64,000 nt of DNA from JBEKIK01 sp963845975 (GTDB taxonomy: Bacteria; Planctomycetota; Planctomycetia; Pirellulales; Thermoguttaceae). The position numbers and the translations under genes are program-made. Location: contig CAWJUD010000002.1 of NCBI GenBank assembly GCA_963845975.1, positions 1,240,001 through 1,304,000 on the forward strand. The letters run 5' to 3'. The notes beneath the pieces were generated by a model that had not been told where the DNA came from, did no database searches, and worked only from the letters and a program-made list of their open reading frames with translations. This document shows, piece after piece, positions 61,262-64,000 of the stretch (positions are counted from its first letter, which is position 1; each line of letters starts with the position of its first letter).

Positions 61262-62989
61262 TTAATCCCACCACCAGTTGTCGCCGGCCGAACGCTTAAA
61301 GGCTGCTTTAGAATGTTTGTCGCCCAGGTCGGCGCCGGTTTCCACTTGCATTGCTTGCGGGTTAACCAGGCCGGCGGGGTCAACTCTGACTCCACCGCTG
61401 ACGCCGGCCACGATAATCCCGTTAATAATCCGGTAGTTTACCACAGATTCCACCGTTTTCGGGGCCAAGCCGAGTTCGGTCTGATATGCCATTGGGTTGC
61501 CGAAACAGGTCATGTGCCAGTTGGTCTTTTCGGCCAGGTCTTCCTCACGGATCAAAGAGCAGACAAGCGCCAAGTCAAAAATGTTTCTCAATTCTCCGTA
61601 TATGGGATACTTGACACAAAGGGCCTCGAAGTTCTCCGTGAAACTATGGGCGAACTGCCGGTTCCAGATTTCGGACTCCCCTGTATGAATCTGTTGTCCT
61701 TCCGCCGAAAGCCGTTCGTTCTCGCTTAAGACTTTTACTCCTTGTCCGCAGACGGCAAATGCGCTATGATCCTTAGCGGTCAGAATGGCGTCGTAATTGA
61801 GGGTGAACCACCAGCGGAGCACGCTCATCGGCGGCGGTGATTCGCCGCGAGGAATCTTGATCAAATCGAGATAACACTTTATGCCGGGGACGCCTTGCGC
61901 CAGACCCATACCCACCAGTTTCATGTGATAGTCGGCTTCGACCATCACTCGAGCGGCGCGCGTGCGAGGGTCCAGGCCGTTGACCTCGATGTCCTGCTTG
62001 CCCAATTGCGAGCGCAAAGTTTGCAGCCATGCTTTGCGTTCTTCCGTTTGGATCGGCTTTTTATTGGATTCTTTGATAAACTCCAGGATCCGCGTCAAGG
62101 ATTCCTGCCTGGGGACGATCAAGCAGCCGAAAGAGGCTTCGGGACCGCTCATCATATGGCGGAGAACAACCACAAGGTCGTCGAGTCGCACAACCGGTTG
62201 CCCCGAATCGGTGCTGATGATGAGATTTTCATTGCCTGTCGTCCAGTCGCCGGCCGGCCCGGCCAGGACGATATCGCCCGACTTGGGATATACAAAGACA
62301 TACTTGATGCGTTGCAATCCGGCCAGGACTAGCATGTCTTCGCTTAGTTGCCGTCCGGCAGCGAGGCACAGTTGCACGTGTTTTTCCAGCCGGGTGAGGG
62401 AAATCTTGCGTAAAGGCGAACTTTGCCGCACGTTTTCCCGGTAAGATTTCGGCGCGCTTGCGGCGTGCAATGCCTCCAGCGGGCCGGAGCTTGTCTGTTT
62501 TAGAAGCGGCCGGAGCAGGCCCTGGGGATCGACATAAACCCCTGTAGGAAAAGAGCTAATGGAGCCCGGCCCGCCTACGGTGTCCCAAGTACTGGGCTTC
62601 ACGGTCCCTGTAATCAGGTTGATGAGACTGTCAAAATCGGCTTGTGTTCCTCCGCCGCCCAGGGGCACCCCTCCCATGCCGGAAAGAGTCTGAGACCGGG
62701 CCTGGTCGTTGGAGATTCCTGCCGCAGTGTTAAAAGAAGCATCGCGAGCCCCTGCTCTAGCTTGTCCCATGGCGATCTGGGCCAACCAAATATCATGGTC
62801 TTTTATCGAGATAGTATGCAGGGCAGTATCTAAAGCAGGCGCGAACTCGCCGGCCTCGATCTGCGCCTGGATCAATGCGTCTTGTGATTGAGGTTCCCCC
62901 GCATAGGACGGCGGAATAAAAAGCATCCCTGCAATAAGAAGTATTATTACTCCTTGGAGCCGGCCTGTGTTTCGAAATCGCCCTGACAT
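61262..62989 (-). CDS. Exported DUF1598-like protein
   Basis: 575 residues from the ATG at 62989, which has AGGAGG 5 nt upstream (the GTG at 62995 is disfavoured). Signal peptide to S-Y-A-G. Near residue 120 it has L-I-T-G-T-V-K-P-S-T-W-D-T-V-G-G-P-G-S, shared with the 9.7-kb STN-like protein. Residues 170-460 look like DUF1598: V-L-A-G-L-Q-R-I-K-Y-V-F-V-Y-P, L-D-D-L-V-V-V-L-R, D-Y-H-M-K-L-V-G-M-G, and L-R-W-W-F-T-L-N-Y-D with G-Q-G-V-K-V-L-S-E-N-E. DUF1598 proteins occur almost only in Planctomycetota; function unknown. Translationally coupled to the PPIase gene. Confidence 0.8.
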   Translation of the reverse strand: MSGRFRNTGRLQGVIILLIAGMLFIPPSYAGEPQSQDALIQAQIEAGEFAPALDTALHTISIKDHDIWLAQIAMGQARAGARDASFNTAAGISNDQARSQTLSGMGGVPLGGGGTQADFDSLINLITGTVKPSTWDTVGGPGSISSFPTGVYVDPQGLLRPLLKQTSSGPLEALHAASAPKSYRENVRQSSPLRKISLTRLEKHVQLCLAAGRQLSEDMLVLAGLQRIKYVFVYPKSGDIVLAGPAGDWTTGNENLIISTDSGQPVVRLDDLVVVLRHMMSGPEASFGCLIVPRQESLTRILEFIKESNKKPIQTEERKAWLQTLRSQLGKQDIEVNGLDPRTRAARVMVEADYHMKLVGMGLAQGVPGIKCYLDLIKIPRGESPPPMSVLRWWFTLNYDAILTAKDHSAFAVCGQGVKVLSENERLSAEGQQIHTGESEIWNRQFAHSFTENFEALCVKYPIYGELRNIFDLALVCSLIREEDLAEKTNWHMTCFGNPMAYQTELGLAPKTVESVVNYRIINGIIVAGVSGGVRVDPAGLVNPQAMQVETGADLGDKHSKAAFKRSAGDNWWWD

Positions 62990-63409
62990 TGACACCTCCT
63001 TGGTCCCGAAAAGGACAATCCTATAAGGTGCCGCTATCGGGTACTCTTCAATAAAAAACGGTTTTTTTGAGTTCCTCTCAATCGGCGATTATCTCAGTTC
63101 GATCAGAACAAGCTCTTTTAAAAAAACTCCTATATACCGATACATCCAACTATGCATAAAAACGAAAAAGTTACAAGCGTTTGGTAGGTTGTTGCAATAT
63201 TTTATACAAAAATCCGAGCACCCATGACTTTTCCCGTGATGGTTAACCGTTTATTTTCCTAGGCATGTGCACCACCAATAGCCTTCCATTATCGGGATGC
63301 CGAGTCGCATCCGATGCGACTTGGCCGGACTGATCCGAAGCCCAGCACCCAAACTCCCCTAATGGGGGCATCCATGGATGTCATGGCTACACCCGAGAAT
63401 ACGGTGGGG
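62990..63409. other. Spacer before transposase remnant
   Basis: AT-rich, with a poly-T run near 63062-63067 and no gene recognised. It contains the promoter region of the DUF1598 operon. Confidence 0.4.
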
Positions 63410-64000
63410 CTTGTTGAAAAAGTCCCGTCATTGAAAGATAGGGTTTGGGTAATTGGCCACCTTTTTTGCGGGTCTAGACACCGAGTTAGCAACCAGAGAT
63501 AAAACAGTAAGATCAGGCGCTTCAGGTTCTGCGCCATTGCGCTTAGATACGCTTGAATCTGCACTTTCGACCTACTGCGGTACCTGTGCGTGCCAGGCCA
63601 TGGTTTTGCTTCGCCTCGGCGAACAACCCTTCGCACTTCCACATCCGCTCGGACAATTTCTGCCCAAACTCAGGCTTTTGCATTCTGGCTTGCACCTTCT
63701 CAAATAGGTCTTGATCAAGACTACGAAGTACAAACCTGTGCTGAGGAGTCGCTTTCCGAGTTTTTGCTGGGCACTTTGAAGCTTGCGGACAATTACGGCA
63801 GTCCTCGGACGAGCTGACATACCTTTTGTGGTTATCGTAGATCGCCGGATTCGGATTCAGGTACTTCTCCTGTGGGCATCGAAAACGATCTTTCTTGGGT
63901 TCGTACACCAGTCCAGCTGCGCTGGCCGAGTTATTTCCGCTACGACGACTGAACAGCGGAATGTAGGGTTTTGTTCCTTGCTCCTGCAATGCAGCAATGA
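63410..64000 (-). mobile_element. IS1182-like transposase remnant, runs off the window
   Basis: The frame 63989-63543 gives the C-terminal DDE half of an IS1182-type transposase: C-R-N-C-P-Q-A-S-K-C-P (zinc knuckle) and W-K-C-E-G-L-F-A-E-A-K-Q-N-H-G-L (Glu region). It then shifts near 63590 into Y-R-S-R-S-K-V-Q-I-Q-A-Y-L-S-A-M-A-Q-N-L-K-R-L, the expected end. Near 63412-63425 GGCTTGTTGAAAAAGTCC resembles the terminal repeat of many IS1182/IS5 elements, so the IS end is probably there. The 5' part lies beyond base 64000. Confidence 0.75.

Overview
The window reads as a chromosomal segment of a member of the Planctomycetota, possibly Pirellulales-like (order uncertain). The reasons are a DUF1559 C-terminus at position 1, a DUF1598-type protein at 61-63 kb, HAF-repeat/PEP-CTERM surface protein architecture, large secreted proteins without familiar domains, and many short palindromic repeats between genes. 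Composition is moderately GC-rich, with AT-rich spacers and a few AT-rich accessory genes.

Layout. 0-9 kb: secreted and surface proteins (DUF1559, HAF/PEP-CTERM), a polysaccharide-export lipoprotein (copy A), a YHS-like secreted protein and a large secreted protein. 9.7-14.4 kb: an STN-like protein with a repeat tail, a Sua5/arginine-phosphatase fusion coupled to rpiB, and a frameshifted NHL lipoprotein. 14.4-19.6 kb: an S23-type four-helix-bundle gene between inverted repeats, then a VWA membrane protein and a MoxR ATPase separated by a 25-unit heptanucleotide array. 19.8-25.9 kb: a complete IS66-type element and a complete IS4 element side by side, followed by a cassette of small genes (YfbU, zinc ribbon, two membrane proteins). 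25.9-29.3 kb: a MacB/LolCDE-like ABC exporter. 29.9-31.4 kb: copy B of the polysaccharide-export gene, inside a 1,450-bp direct repeat that differs from copy A at one synonymous base. 31.6-43.6 kb: secreted protein, S1C protease, TPR protein, YggS-YggU, thioredoxin lipoprotein, HEPN-like gene and ComM. 43.6-48 kb: N-acetyl-sugar amidotransferase, Cdd1-like HhH protein, Ser/Thr kinase with an upstream decayed copy of its own 5' end, and tRNA-Glu(CTC). 48-60 kb: small secreted proteins, two divergent OprP-type porins, and an RND efflux set (permease, adaptor, divergent TolC). 60-64 kb: parvulin-type PPIase, DUF1598 protein, and an IS1182-like transposase remnant at the edge.

The dominant biology is the cell envelope: polysaccharide export, porins, tripartite efflux, lipoprotein-type ABC export, chaperone/PPIase and many secreted proteins.

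Caution: at least nine genes (NHL, VWA, MoxR, S1C, ComM, a PFYGH protein, two porins, adaptor, RND permease, transposase) contain one or more single-base-type frameshifts while the protein on both sides stays well conserved. That pattern fits indel errors in the assembly at least as well as real pseudogenes. All frameshift claims here should be read with that in mind.
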